Below, one piece after another: positions 27,402 through 35,952 of a stretch of 64,000 nucleotides of DNA. Numbering within the stretch: position 1 is the first letter of the stretch; each line of letters opens with the position of its first letter. The notes beneath the pieces were generated by a model. It saw only the letters and a program-made list of their open reading frames with translations, ran no database searches and had not been told where the DNA came from. Where the stretch lies: the NCBI RefSeq assembly GCF_013201075.1, contig NZ_CP053708.1:2547501-2611500 (forward strand), in the 5' to 3' direction. Made by a program: the position numbers and the translations under genes. This stretch comes from Lichenicola cladoniae. GTDB taxonomy: Bacteria; Pseudomonadota; Alphaproteobacteria; Acetobacterales; Acetobacteraceae.

Positions 27402-28801
27402 GGTGCGGTTCCGGATCCCGGGCCGGATCGGTGCAGCACGACCTCGATGCGACGGTTCTGTCCGCGGCCGGCGGCGGTGTCGTTTCCGGCGATCGGGTCC
27501 GCGTCGGCGCGGCCCTCGGCGGTGACGTGCGCGTCAGGACCTGCGGCGGCGGCGATGACGGTGGAAGCGGCCTGGGCACGCGCCCCGGACAGCTCGAAGT
27601 TGGACGGGAAGCGGATCGTGTGGATCGGCTGGTTGTCGGTATAGCCGACCACCTGCACGCTGCCCGGCTGGGTTTTCAGGGCACTGCCGATGCGGGTCAG
27701 GATCGGGCGGAACCTCGTCTGCACGTCGGCGCTACCCGAGGCGAACATACCCTGGTTGTGCACCCGGATGACCGGAACCGCATCGGTGCCGACGATGCTG
27801 ACCAGCCCTTGCGCCACTTCGGGCCGAAGCAGGCCGGCGAGCGCGTCCTTGGCGCCGTTCGGCAACGCTACGGTGGCGACCGCTTCCACCGGGATGTTGC
27901 GGGCGATGGCCGGCATCTTTCCGGGCGGCACCGACAGGCCGGCGGCAAACAGGCGATCGGAATCACCGGCCAGGCCCAGCGAGGCCCAGGCATAGACCAG
28001 CCCGATCAGCCCGATGCCGGCCAGGGCTGCGACCCAGACCGGCAGGCTGAGGCGGTGGCGGCGATACGGTGCGGCGACGCCCTGCCAGTGCGGCGACAGC
28101 GCGCGTTCGCCGGGGCCGCGATTGCGCATGATGAGGACGTAGGTTTCCTCGCGGACACGGTCGAGCTCGGCGGGGCCCCGCGGGGACAGGCGGTAGCGGC
28201 CCTGCATGCCGAGCGACATACAGAGGTACATCAGCTCGACGATCGGCAGGAACTTGCCGGGGTTCTGGCGAAGCTGGGCCAGCAGGTCGAAGAAGCGCTC
28301 ACCGGAGCGCACCTCCTGGTGAAAGGTCGAGACCAGGGAGGCGTCGGCCCAGGCGCCTCGGCTGCCCCAGGGCGTCGCCTGCACCACGTCGTCCAGGCTG
28401 GCGCACAGCGCGTAGTGGGCCGGGCGCAACTGCTCCATCGGCAGGTTCTGGGCGCGCAGGATCTGCTCGAAACGACGCAGCTCCTGCACCGCATGGTCGC
28501 GCAGGGCGGTTGCGTCCGGCACCGAGAACGCGTTGCGCAAGCGTCCGAGCAGGCTCAGGCAGCCGGCCGCCGCGGCCACGATCGGGGTGCCGGCACCGGG
28601 CGGCAGGTCGACGAAGCGGGCGCCGCCGCCCTCGCCCGGGGCGATGTCGGGCGGTGCGCCACCGGAAAGGCCGGACGGGCGGTCGGAGAGAGGCGAGCTT
28701 TCGGGCGCGGCCGCACCCGGGGCGGCACGCCGTCCGCCCGGGATCGGACGGATGACGGTCCGCTCGTTGTCGTCGGGCTCGGAAAAAGGATTGTCACTCA
28801 T
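27398..28801 (-). CDS. tssL: T6SS TssL with OmpA-like peptidoglycan-binding domain
   Basis: 467-residue DotU/IcmH-type protein. A disordered Pro/Gly-rich cytoplasmic N-terminus (about 90 residues) precedes the helical DotU domain (LRNAFSVPD to LSLPVW). A single membrane segment lies at about 255-275, and a periplasmic OmpA/MotB-like domain (about 330-460) contains VVGYTDNQPI and the C-terminal NRRIEVVL typical of peptidoglycan binding. This extended TssL probably helps anchor the complex to the cell wall, which may matter because no TssJ is encoded. Its ATG at 28801 lies ten bases after tssK and it overlaps tssM by four bases. Confidence 0.95.
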   Translation of the reverse strand: MSDNPFSEPDDNERTVIRPIPGGRRAAPGAAAPESSPLSDRPSGLSGGAPPDIAPGEGGGARFVDLPPGAGTPIVAAAAGCLSLLGRLRNAFSVPDATALRDHAVQELRRFEQILRAQNLPMEQLRPAHYALCASLDDVVQATPWGSRGAWADASLVSTFHQEVRSGERFFDLLAQLRQNPGKFLPIVELMYLCMSLGMQGRYRLSPRGPAELDRVREETYVLIMRNRGPGERALSPHWQGVAAPYRRHRLSLPVWVAALAGIGLIGLVYAWASLGLAGDSDRLFAAGLSVPPGKMPAIARNIPVEAVATVALPNGAKDALAGLLRPEVAQGLVSIVGTDAVPVIRVHNQGMFASGSADVQTRFRPILTRIGSALKTQPGSVQVVGYTDNQPIHTIRFPSNFELSGARAQAASTVIAAAAGPDAHVTAEGRADADPIAGNDTAAGRGQNRRIEVVLHRSGPGSGTAP

Positions 28802-28810
28802 GGCCGGCCT

Positions 28811-30139
28811 TCAGCTCCGGATCGCCCAGAGTTCGATGGTCAAACCGGGGTAATCACCGGACACATGCACCGCGAAGCCGCCGGAGGCCTGCATCTGCTG
28901 CCAGTGCCGGGAATTACGATCCAGCTCGAAATAGGATGCGCCCGCGTAGAACGGCATCTGCCGCGGCGCCACCGGCAATGCACGCAAACCGATTCCAGGC
29001 AGCGCCACGTTGACGAGTTCGCGGATATGCTCGACCGCGCCGATCTTGACGGTGGACGGGAACAGCCGGCGCAACGACTCGGTCGGCATTTCCGCCTGCA
29101 CCGCGAGCACGAAGTTCGCAGATGCCAGCAGGCTGCGATCGACGATGGCGCCGACGCGAACCCCATGCCGGCGCTCCTGCAACGGGATCATCACCGCGGT
29201 CTGTTCGAGCACCGCCGACAGCGAGCGGCGGATATCGGCCATCACCGGCGCGAACGAGCGTTGCAGGTCGGCCTGCTGGTAGGCAGGATACGTACTCGGG
29301 CGACGACGCTGGTCGGTAAAGGTCGAGAGCTCGCCTGCCATTTGCAGAAGCAGGCGATAGAGCTCCTCGGGGTGCAGGTTGCCGGCATCGGCATGGTGGG
29401 CCATCACCACCTGCCAGCCATTGACCGCCTGCAGCAGCAGGAAGTCGGCGATCTCTGCGCTGCCCTTGTGGCCGGGGGCGGTCAATCGCGCCGCGACCGC
29501 CTCGCCGCGCTGGTTCAGCATGCCGGCGAGTTCGACGCAGAGTGCAGCCAGCGGCGGTACCGCCGAGCACAGCAGTGCCGGCGGGATCCAGCGCGGGTCG
29601 AGCACCACACGGCGATCGGACATGACTTCGGTGATGCGTGCCACCGGCAGGCACAGATAGCCTTCGCGGTCGTCGGTATCGAGCATGTAGCGCAGGCGTA
29701 GGCGGCCGATCTGCAGTTCCGCCGGCTGCGAGACGCCGGACTGTGTGTCGTAGGCCTCGAATGCGCGCGGACGGTAGCGGCCCTCGTCGCGGGTCGGCGT
29801 GGCCATTTCCAGGGCACCGGCCTGGCGTACCGGCAGGGCCAGGTGGATGAGCACGTTGCGGGCGGTGTCGGGCACGTCGAACGGCGCCGGCAGGTCGGCC
29901 TCGCCGGGCAGGGAAAACGGCGTGCCGTCCTCGAACAGTCCGGATCCGCCATCGATCGCGAAGCGGCCGGCATTGAGCAGGTCGCGGGCGATGCTCAGGC
30001 TGGCGACACCCCAGGGATGCGGCCGGAGATGGGCGATACTGCTGCGAAGCTGGGTCTCGACCCAGCGGTCCTGCTGCTGGAAATGCTGCGCACGCAGGAA
30101 CATGCCCTCCTGCCAAGCGACGCGGTTGGTCCAGCTCAA
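28811..30139 (-). CDS. tssK: T6SS baseplate protein TssK
   Basis: 442-residue cytoplasmic protein that joins the baseplate to the membrane complex. It is recognised by the start SWTNRVAWQEGMFLRAQHFQQQDRW, written here only to identify the family, and by the C-terminal GVRVGAIVDR and FYAGASYFELDR segments. The start codon is a TTG at 30139 with GGGAG eight bases upstream; no ATG is present nearby in frame. It lies between tagH and tssL on the same strand with short gaps. Confidence 0.94.
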   Translation of the reverse strand: MSWTNRVAWQEGMFLRAQHFQQQDRWVETQLRSSIAHLRPHPWGVASLSIARDLLNAGRFAIDGGSGLFEDGTPFSLPGEADLPAPFDVPDTARNVLIHLALPVRQAGALEMATPTRDEGRYRPRAFEAYDTQSGVSQPAELQIGRLRLRYMLDTDDREGYLCLPVARITEVMSDRRVVLDPRWIPPALLCSAVPPLAALCVELAGMLNQRGEAVAARLTAPGHKGSAEIADFLLLQAVNGWQVVMAHHADAGNLHPEELYRLLLQMAGELSTFTDQRRRPSTYPAYQQADLQRSFAPVMADIRRSLSAVLEQTAVMIPLQERRHGVRVGAIVDRSLLASANFVLAVQAEMPTESLRRLFPSTVKIGAVEHIRELVNVALPGIGLRALPVAPRQMPFYAGASYFELDRNSRHWQQMQASGGFAVHVSGDYPGLTIELWAIRS

Positions 30140-30173
30140 AACAATTCTCCCATCGTCGCGCGGACGAGCCTGC

Positions 30174-31742
30174 TCACTGGCTGCGTGTCCGTGGACGGCT
30201 GCTCAATTCATCGTCCGGCGTCGCCTGGACTTCGGCCATCGCGCGTTCGTAGGCGCGGGCGAAGGATTTACCGAACACGCTGTCGAAATCATCCGACAGG
30301 GCATCGACGATCTGGCGATGCTGCGTCTCGTAGGCGGTCCAGGCACGCGCGCGTCGCGCTCCGGGCCAGGCATCGAGCGTGTGATGGCCGGCCTGGTCCA
30401 TCATGCGCTTCGGCTCGAGCCGGATCAGTAGTTCGCGCACCGCTTCCTGCATCGCGGTCATCATCGCCACCTCGTGCAGGCGCATGTCGTGCAGCGCATC
30501 GGCGATCGCGGCTTCCGGCGACAACTCGCTGCGACGGCCGAGATTGAGCAGGGCGGACAGCGCATCCTCGTCGTCGGCGGAGAATTTCAACGGGTTGTTG
30601 CCGCTGGCACGGATCATCGTCTGCTCAATCCGGAACTCGCCCTTGATCGAAGCACGGCCGATCATGATCCGGCGCAGCCCGTGCACGATCGCGCGGAAGG
30701 CGCCACCAAGCGCCTGCAGGGTGGAGACGGCGGCGGCACCGGTCGGCATCGTCGCCGGGGCCATGCCGGCACCCTGCAGGAACGCGGCGAAGCCGGCATC
30801 GGCGCCGGGTCCGGTGCTGAAGTCGTTGCCGGGTCCGGCGGTCGGATCGGTGCCGGGTCCGGTAACATCGGCGGGGATCGACAGAGGCTCCGGAGCAGGC
30901 GGGACCGGTATTGCGGCGACCGGGCGTGGTGCCTCGATGTTCGGTTTGTCTACCGGCGGCAGGGGCTCGGGCGTGGTTGGCGGCAAGCTGTCCGTCGGAG
31001 ACGGTGGTGCCCTGGTCAGGCGGACAGGCGGCGGTGTCTCGTCGTCCCAGTCATCGGGAAGCAGGTCCGACGAACTGCGTGGCGGCGTGTAGCGCGCTTC
31101 CAGGAATGCGCCATCCTGCATGATCGGCGCATTGTCCTGCAGCTCGTCGGCCGGGGCCAGCGGATCGAAGCGCTCGGGGAGGCCGATCTGGTTGCCACCG
31201 GTCGCGAGCCCGAGTGGGTCGTTCGGCGAGGACTGGAATGGGTCGCCGAGCAGCCGGTCGTCGGAATAGGGGGCGCCACCGGCATGGCCGTCGATGCGCG
31301 ACCGATCGGGATCGTGGGCCGGGTCGTGCGCATACGCGCGCGCACTGTCATGCGCCGGGTCGTGCGCATACGCGCGCGCACTGTCATGCGCCGGGTCGCG
31401 CTGGTCGGCATGGCGGAGGAGCGGCTCCTCGCCCTCCTGCAGGGCGACTTCCATCTCATAGGCCCCGAGCAGGATACGGTCGCCGTCGCGCAGGCCACGC
31501 GGTGCGTCGCGGATCGGGTCGACGTCGTGGTTGAGAAAGGTACCGTTGGTGCTGGTGTCGACGATCTGCCAGCCAGTGGCGCCGAAGCTCAGCACGCAGT
31601 GCCGTTTCGACAGAAACCTGTCCGGATCCGGGAGGACCCAGTCGTTTTTTTGGTCGCGGCCGATCGAAAACTCGGCACCGCTGATCTCCCGCGATTCAGG
31701 CGGCACGCCGACCGGGCAGCGGAGCATACTGAGGGTCAGCAT
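30174..31742 (-). CDS. tagH: T6SS FHA-domain protein TagH
   Basis: 522-residue phosphothreonine-binding scaffold that in other systems is phosphorylated by PpkA and promotes assembly. The FHA domain covers about residues 20-95 (FSIGRDQKNDWVLPD, KRHC, STNGTFLN). A disordered linker of roughly 230 residues follows, rich in Pro, Asp and Thr, with a 12-residue repeat HDPAHDSARAYA encoded by a perfect 36-base tandem duplication. The C-terminal domain (from about 300, AFLQGAG onward) matches the T6SS FHA family. The ATG at 31742 lies two bases after the preceding stop; the open frame upstream of it is only overlap. Confidence 0.92.
   Translation of the reverse strand: MLTLSMLRCPVGVPPESREISGAEFSIGRDQKNDWVLPDPDRFLSKRHCVLSFGATGWQIVDTSTNGTFLNHDVDPIRDAPRGLRDGDRILLGAYEMEVALQEGEEPLLRHADQRDPAHDSARAYAHDPAHDSARAYAHDPAHDPDRSRIDGHAGGAPYSDDRLLGDPFQSSPNDPLGLATGGNQIGLPERFDPLAPADELQDNAPIMQDGAFLEARYTPPRSSSDLLPDDWDDETPPPVRLTRAPPSPTDSLPPTTPEPLPPVDKPNIEAPRPVAAIPVPPAPEPLSIPADVTGPGTDPTAGPGNDFSTGPGADAGFAAFLQGAGMAPATMPTGAAAVSTLQALGGAFRAIVHGLRRIMIGRASIKGEFRIEQTMIRASGNNPLKFSADDEDALSALLNLGRRSELSPEAAIADALHDMRLHEVAMMTAMQEAVRELLIRLEPKRMMDQAGHHTLDAWPGARRARAWTAYETQHRQIVDALSDDFDSVFGKSFARAYERAMAEVQATPDDELSSRPRTRSQ
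31321..31392. repeat. Perfect 36-base tandem repeat, two copies, inside tagH
   Basis: Positions 31321-31356 and 31357-31392 are identical, and a further copy begins but breaks off after about six bases. The unit keeps the reading frame and adds 12 residues to the TagH linker. Such exact repeats can change copy number by slippage, which would lengthen or shorten the linker without a frameshift. Confidence 0.9.
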
Positions 31743-31744
31743 CG

Positions 31745-32386
31745 TCAGATCTCCGTCCCGGCGGCGCCTGGCCCGGCGGAATGTGAAGCTGCCTCGAGGC
31801 GGCCGGCGCCGCCCCGTGCGATATCGCGGGCGCTTTGCAGGAAGGCGCGCAATCGTGCCGGCTTTTCCGGCATCGGTCCGCGCACGGCGGACATGCGTAC
31901 TGCGCTTTCCACGCTCCGTCCGACCTGCCCGCGGGCGGTGTCCTCGGGAACGCGCAATATGGTCGCCTGCCCGCTCCAGAACACGCCCATCGCCGCCATG
32001 GACTCCGGCGACTGGAAGCGTGCCTGATGGGCGGCACGATAGGCATGCGCGCGGGCCGGCTCGCCAGGAAAACGCACCCACGCCTCGGCTACCTCGATCG
32101 CAACCTTGTCGGCAGCAAGCGGCTCGGCAGGTTCGGTGTGACGGGAACACATGCAGGCCCACCAGACTGCCTCGCGCGGCGGCAGGGCGTAGGCCGCCAC
32201 TTGAAGCGCATCCTCCGTGCGGCCAATCTTGTCGAGCCGGCCGATCAGCAGCGTCGACGACGGCATGTCCCTGAGCAACGGGTCGGCAGCATCGAGCTTG
32301 AGGCGGGACTGCAACCAGGCGACCGGCAGGCTCCGCAACTTGTCGACCGGTTCGCGCGCGGCCGCATCGGGATCGAGCGAGAACAC
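31745..32386 (-). CDS. Unrecognised protein between vgrG and tagH
   Basis: Soluble protein of 213 residues, mostly helical by composition, without signal peptide or membrane segment. It starts with a GTG five bases after the vgrG stop and ends two bases before tagH. The first 140 residues have motifs such as WACMCSRH and RAHAYRAAHQARFQSPESMAAMG suggestive of a helical bundle; the tail is Gly/Ala-rich. Position after vgrG would suit an effector adaptor or chaperone, while coupling to tagH would suit a regulatory role. I do not recognise a family with confidence. Confidence 0.7.
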   Translation of the reverse strand: MFSLDPDAAAREPVDKLRSLPVAWLQSRLKLDAADPLLRDMPSSTLLIGRLDKIGRTEDALQVAAYALPPREAVWWACMCSRHTEPAEPLAADKVAIEVAEAWVRFPGEPARAHAYRAAHQARFQSPESMAAMGVFWSGQATILRVPEDTARGQVGRSVESAVRMSAVRGPMPEKPARLRAFLQSARDIARGGAGRLEAASHSAGPGAAGTEI

Positions 32387-32390
32387 GAGA

Positions 32391-34313
32391 TCAGATCTCT
32401 TCGGGGATGACTGGGATCGTCGAGAAGATCCCCGGCGCATCCAGCATGATCGTGCCGGCCGCGTCGAGCATGATGCTGGCGGCAGCGTTCAGGGTGATGA
32501 GACCTTCGGAATCGATGTCGACCACGGGGGCAACGGCCGACAGCGCCGCGTCGGCGATCAGGTTGAGGGTGATGCCATTCATCGTGATACCGGCAGGGGT
32601 AATGATGATCGTATTTTCCGCGACGCGCAGGGTGATCCCGAGTGCGGCGTCGATGGTGACGTGGCCGGTCTCGCTGGTCAACGAATGGTTGCGCGTGACC
32701 AGCACCGTCTCGTCGCGCTTGATCGTCACCATGCGGTCGCGGTCGACGGTGAGGCTCTGGTCACGCTCGACCTCGGTCACGTAGTCCTTCTGGGCGTGCA
32801 GGAATACCAGTTCCTCGCCCTTCTTGTCGTCGAACGAGAGCTCGGAATAATCCTGGGTGCCGCCATGCATGGTGGAGCGGCTGCGGAAGCCATGCTTGGT
32901 CTGCTCGTCGGGGATCGAGAAAACCGGACGCTGGGTCTGATTGTAGAACGAGCCGACCACGACCGGCGTGTCTGGATCGCCATCCATGAACGAGACCGCC
33001 ACTTCGCTGCCGACGCGCGGCAGATGCTGCCAGCCCCATTTATTGCCGGACCAGGGCGACATCACCCGGACCCATGTGGCCATGCTGGCGACGGTGTCCT
33101 TGCGCCGATCGAACATCAGCCGGACCTTGATCCGCCCGAGAGGGTCGGCGTGGATCTCCTCGCCGTCGTTGCCGATGACGATCGCGGAAAAGATGCCGGT
33201 CATGGCCGGCCGCGTGTTGCGGGCAGGATCGCGCCAGACAGTTTTTTGCAGGAAGCAGGTAAAGCTGTTCTCGTAGTGCGGCCTCTGCGCGCCGCCTATC
33301 CAGGTATCGTCGGTAGCCTGGTGGTGCACCGAGTGCAGGGCGTAATCGATGCCTTCGGCTTCGGTGAACGGATCCTTGGCTAGGGTGAAGCGCCGACCCG
33401 GCATGAACTCCTGGTCGTAGCCATGGCCATGCCGCAGCGACGATGCGGCCTCGGCGTTCTCGATGCGATAGCGGGCGCGATCGCCGGCGATCTTGTTGTC
33501 GCGGGTCAGCGCCGGCCAGTTGAACACGTCGCGCGTGGAGGCACCCGGCATCGCGTTCGTCGTCGTCTGCTGGCCAAGGATCGGGGTCGCCGGACGGGTC
33601 GGGTCATAATCCTGCAGCTTCACCTCGCCGTGCGCGGTGGACTGGCTCTCGCCCCACTGGTCGAACACGTCGATATTGTTGCCGGCATGGATCACCCAAT
33701 GCGGCGGCTTCGACACTTCCTTGAAGCTCTGGTTCCGATCCGTCACCACCAGCGTATGCGTGGTCTTGGTGTGTTCGAAAATGTAGAACCATCCGCTCTC
33801 CTGCATCAGCCGGTGGATGAAGGCGAGGTCGGTCTCGTTATATTGCGTGGTGTATTCACGAACCGGCTTGTCGCCATAGATCCGGAAATCGACCGGCTGG
33901 ATCGAATGTTCCGCAAAGATCGTCTGCAGTATCTCTTGCGCGGTCTTGTTCTGGAAAATGCGACAATCTTCGGTCTGGCCCAGGAACCAGATCCGCGGAA
34001 CGATTTCCAGACGATACATCCAGCGTGATCGCTGCGCCTGCCCGACCGCGCTCATCGCGCGAACGACGCCGTTGAAGAACCGATCCGGATTCGGCTGCTT
34101 GCGGATGGTGAGTCCGACCGGCTGGAACACCAGTTCCGACGGGTCGATACTGCGCGTCGTGGAGACGACGGTCAGCGACATCTCGAACGGCCGGCTGATT
34201 TCCTCGTGCGCATGCAGGCCGACGCCGTGCAGAACGCTTTCCTGGAACGGCAAGCTGTCGTCGCCCAACGGCGAGTTGAACAACAACAGGGCCTGTAGCT
34301 GTCCACCAGACAT
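32391..34313 (-). CDS. vgrG: T6SS spike protein TssI (VgrG)
   Basis: 640-residue spike protein with the gp27-like base (FQESVLHGVGLHAHEEISRPF, RLMQESGWFYIFEH), the OB-fold (DPLGRIKVRLMFDRR), the conserved WVRVMSPWSGNKWGWQHLPRVGSEV stretch recognised at about 410-435, and a gp5-like beta-helix (VERDQSLTVDRDRMVTIKRDE). The C-terminus ends shortly after repetitive beta-strand turns with no added enzymatic domain, so cargo must bind non-covalently. No PAAR-tip gene is nearby. About 95 bases separate it from the kinase gene upstream. Confidence 0.95.
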   Translation of the reverse strand: MSGGQLQALLLFNSPLGDDSLPFQESVLHGVGLHAHEEISRPFEMSLTVVSTTRSIDPSELVFQPVGLTIRKQPNPDRFFNGVVRAMSAVGQAQRSRWMYRLEIVPRIWFLGQTEDCRIFQNKTAQEILQTIFAEHSIQPVDFRIYGDKPVREYTTQYNETDLAFIHRLMQESGWFYIFEHTKTTHTLVVTDRNQSFKEVSKPPHWVIHAGNNIDVFDQWGESQSTAHGEVKLQDYDPTRPATPILGQQTTTNAMPGASTRDVFNWPALTRDNKIAGDRARYRIENAEAASSLRHGHGYDQEFMPGRRFTLAKDPFTEAEGIDYALHSVHHQATDDTWIGGAQRPHYENSFTCFLQKTVWRDPARNTRPAMTGIFSAIVIGNDGEEIHADPLGRIKVRLMFDRRKDTVASMATWVRVMSPWSGNKWGWQHLPRVGSEVAVSFMDGDPDTPVVVGSFYNQTQRPVFSIPDEQTKHGFRSRSTMHGGTQDYSELSFDDKKGEELVFLHAQKDYVTEVERDQSLTVDRDRMVTIKRDETVLVTRNHSLTSETGHVTIDAALGITLRVAENTIIITPAGITMNGITLNLIADAALSAVAPVVDIDSEGLITLNAAASIMLDAAGTIMLDAPGIFSTIPVIPEEI

Positions 34314-34409
34314 CGTCCGTGGTTTCTCCGCTGCAACAATTCGTTAGGATCGTGATCATGACATCAACGGGCTGAACTTGCCAAATCGACGATCCGGTTG
34401 ACCGGAGCG

Positions 34410-35951
34410 TCAGGTGATGATCGAGCGGCTCAGCGTGCTGCGAAAGCGGGCCCGCTCAGCGTCTTTCGGCACGAAAACTTCACAAAGCGCGACGAGGGAT
34501 GCGTGGTCGTGCGCACGCACGACCGCCCTTCGGACCACCTGCGTCGCAATCGGCCCGATGACATGTGCGAGTGCGAGGATCGTCCGCTGAATATCGGCTT
34601 CGGTCAGTCGCAGTGTCGGTGGCGGCGGTGCAGGAATGACCGGTGTGACCGACACGGCGGGTTCCGGTCCCGGCGGTGGCTTCGGCGGCTCGGGCGGCTC
34701 CGGCGGCTTCAGGAGGTCCCGGACCTCGCTCATGAACAGCGCCCGCTCCTTCAAGTCCGGGATACCGGCAGACAGCAGCATGCAGAACATGTCGGCGGAT
34801 TGCGCCTGGCGCAGCGAATGCCGGACATACACCCGCGCCATCGGGCCGACACGAACCGCCAGCCTGCGGCTTATGGTTTCCACAAGCAGCGGATCCAGTT
34901 CCAGCCAGGGCTGATCGAACGGCACCGACCCGTCGACGGTCGGGGTCGCCTGCTCCGGCGATACCACTGGGATATCGTCGGGCATGGCGGGGTCAATTGC
35001 GTCTTCCGGTTCGGCGGAAGTCGCCGGCGGTGTCACCGGCCGGATGATCGTATCGAGACCCTCGTACTCCGCCACACCGGCTGGGATGCTCATGCCCGAG
35101 ATCGCAGTCGGCATCGCATCGCACGGCGGCGGTACTGATCGCAGCGCCTGCGCAAAGGCCTCGGCATCCTCGAACCGGTCGTCCGGTTTTTTCGCGAGCG
35201 CGCGGTCTAGGATGGCGCTCAGGCTGTCCGGCAGGTCGGGCCGGTGCGACGAAAGGCTTTCATGCGGCTGATTGACCAGCTTGAAGATCGTCTCGGTATA
35301 GCTGATACCCTGGAACGGACGTTCGCCCGCCAGGAGCTCGTAGAGAATACATCCGAGCGAAAACAGGTCACTCCGGCCGTCGATCGCGTCACCGGCGCAT
35401 TGCTCGGGTGACATGTAGCTGGGCGTGCCGATCATCAACGGCGCGGCGGTCAGCTCGGTGCTGGCAAGCCGCGAGATCCCGAAATCGGTGACCTTCAATT
35501 TCGCGTGGCGGGTCAGCAGAATGTTGGCCGGCTTGATGTCACGATGCACGATGCCGAAGCGGTGCGCGTAGTCCAGCGCATCGAGAACCTGCAGGGCAAT
35601 ATGCACCGCCTCCGGCATCGACAGCCTCGTGCCGCGTCCAACCGCCTGGTTGAGGCCGACACCGTCGACGAACTCCATGACAAGGTAGGGATTGCCGTCG
35701 AACAGTGCGAAATCGTAGATGCCGACGATGTTGGCATGCATGCACCGGCCGGCGATCTTGGCCTCGTTGCGAAATCGGTCAAGATAGCTTCCGCGCTCGT
35801 CGCCATCGAGCAGGTCGGCACGGACCAGCTTGATCGCAACGGTCCGATCGATTTCCGGGTCGTAGCCGCGATATACAACGCCCATGGCACCGCGGCCGAG
35901 CAGCGACTGGATTTCGAAACGCCCGATCTTTGCGGGTAGGTCGGGCTTCAC
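34410..35951 (-). CDS. ppkA: Soluble PpkA-like Ser/Thr kinase with duplicated C-terminal module
   Basis: 513-residue Hanks-type kinase that probably phosphorylates TagH to switch on the T6SS. The kinase domain is complete: GRGAMGVVY (19-27), Lys41, HRDIKPANILL from 136, DFG from 156, and the GTPSYMSPEQ activation-loop end. After a Pro-rich linker come two related 60-residue helical modules (about 352-412 and 446-508), each with an (I/V)GP(M/I)A core and a conserved Arg near the end, resembling DUF8082-type repeats. Unlike Pseudomonas PpkA it has no membrane segment or VWA domain. A GTG at 35951 follows the upstream stop by one base, so it is coupled to the sensor gene. Confidence 0.92.
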   Translation of the reverse strand: MKPDLPAKIGRFEIQSLLGRGAMGVVYRGYDPEIDRTVAIKLVRADLLDGDERGSYLDRFRNEAKIAGRCMHANIVGIYDFALFDGNPYLVMEFVDGVGLNQAVGRGTRLSMPEAVHIALQVLDALDYAHRFGIVHRDIKPANILLTRHAKLKVTDFGISRLASTELTAAPLMIGTPSYMSPEQCAGDAIDGRSDLFSLGCILYELLAGERPFQGISYTETIFKLVNQPHESLSSHRPDLPDSLSAILDRALAKKPDDRFEDAEAFAQALRSVPPPCDAMPTAISGMSIPAGVAEYEGLDTIIRPVTPPATSAEPEDAIDPAMPDDIPVVSPEQATPTVDGSVPFDQPWLELDPLLVETISRRLAVRVGPMARVYVRHSLRQAQSADMFCMLLSAGIPDLKERALFMSEVRDLLKPPEPPEPPKPPPGPEPAVSVTPVIPAPPPPTLRLTEADIQRTILALAHVIGPIATQVVRRAVVRAHDHASLVALCEVFVPKDAERARFRSTLSRSIIT

Positions 35952-35952
35952 A

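Noticed and set aside
25666-27579. 637-codon frame overlapping tssM
   Set aside because: Out-of-frame on the same strand as tssM, Arg/Pro/Ala-rich, no recognisable domain.
27431-29701. 756-codon plus-strand frame opposite tssL and tssK
   Set aside because: Antisense to two certain T6SS genes; no start context and no family pattern.
31321-31392. Repeat as a possible CRISPR array
   Set aside because: Direct tandem copies without spacers, in frame within a coding gene.
30474-32027. 517-codon plus-strand frame opposite tagH
   Set aside because: Antisense shadow; its repeat is only the reverse of the tagH tandem repeat.
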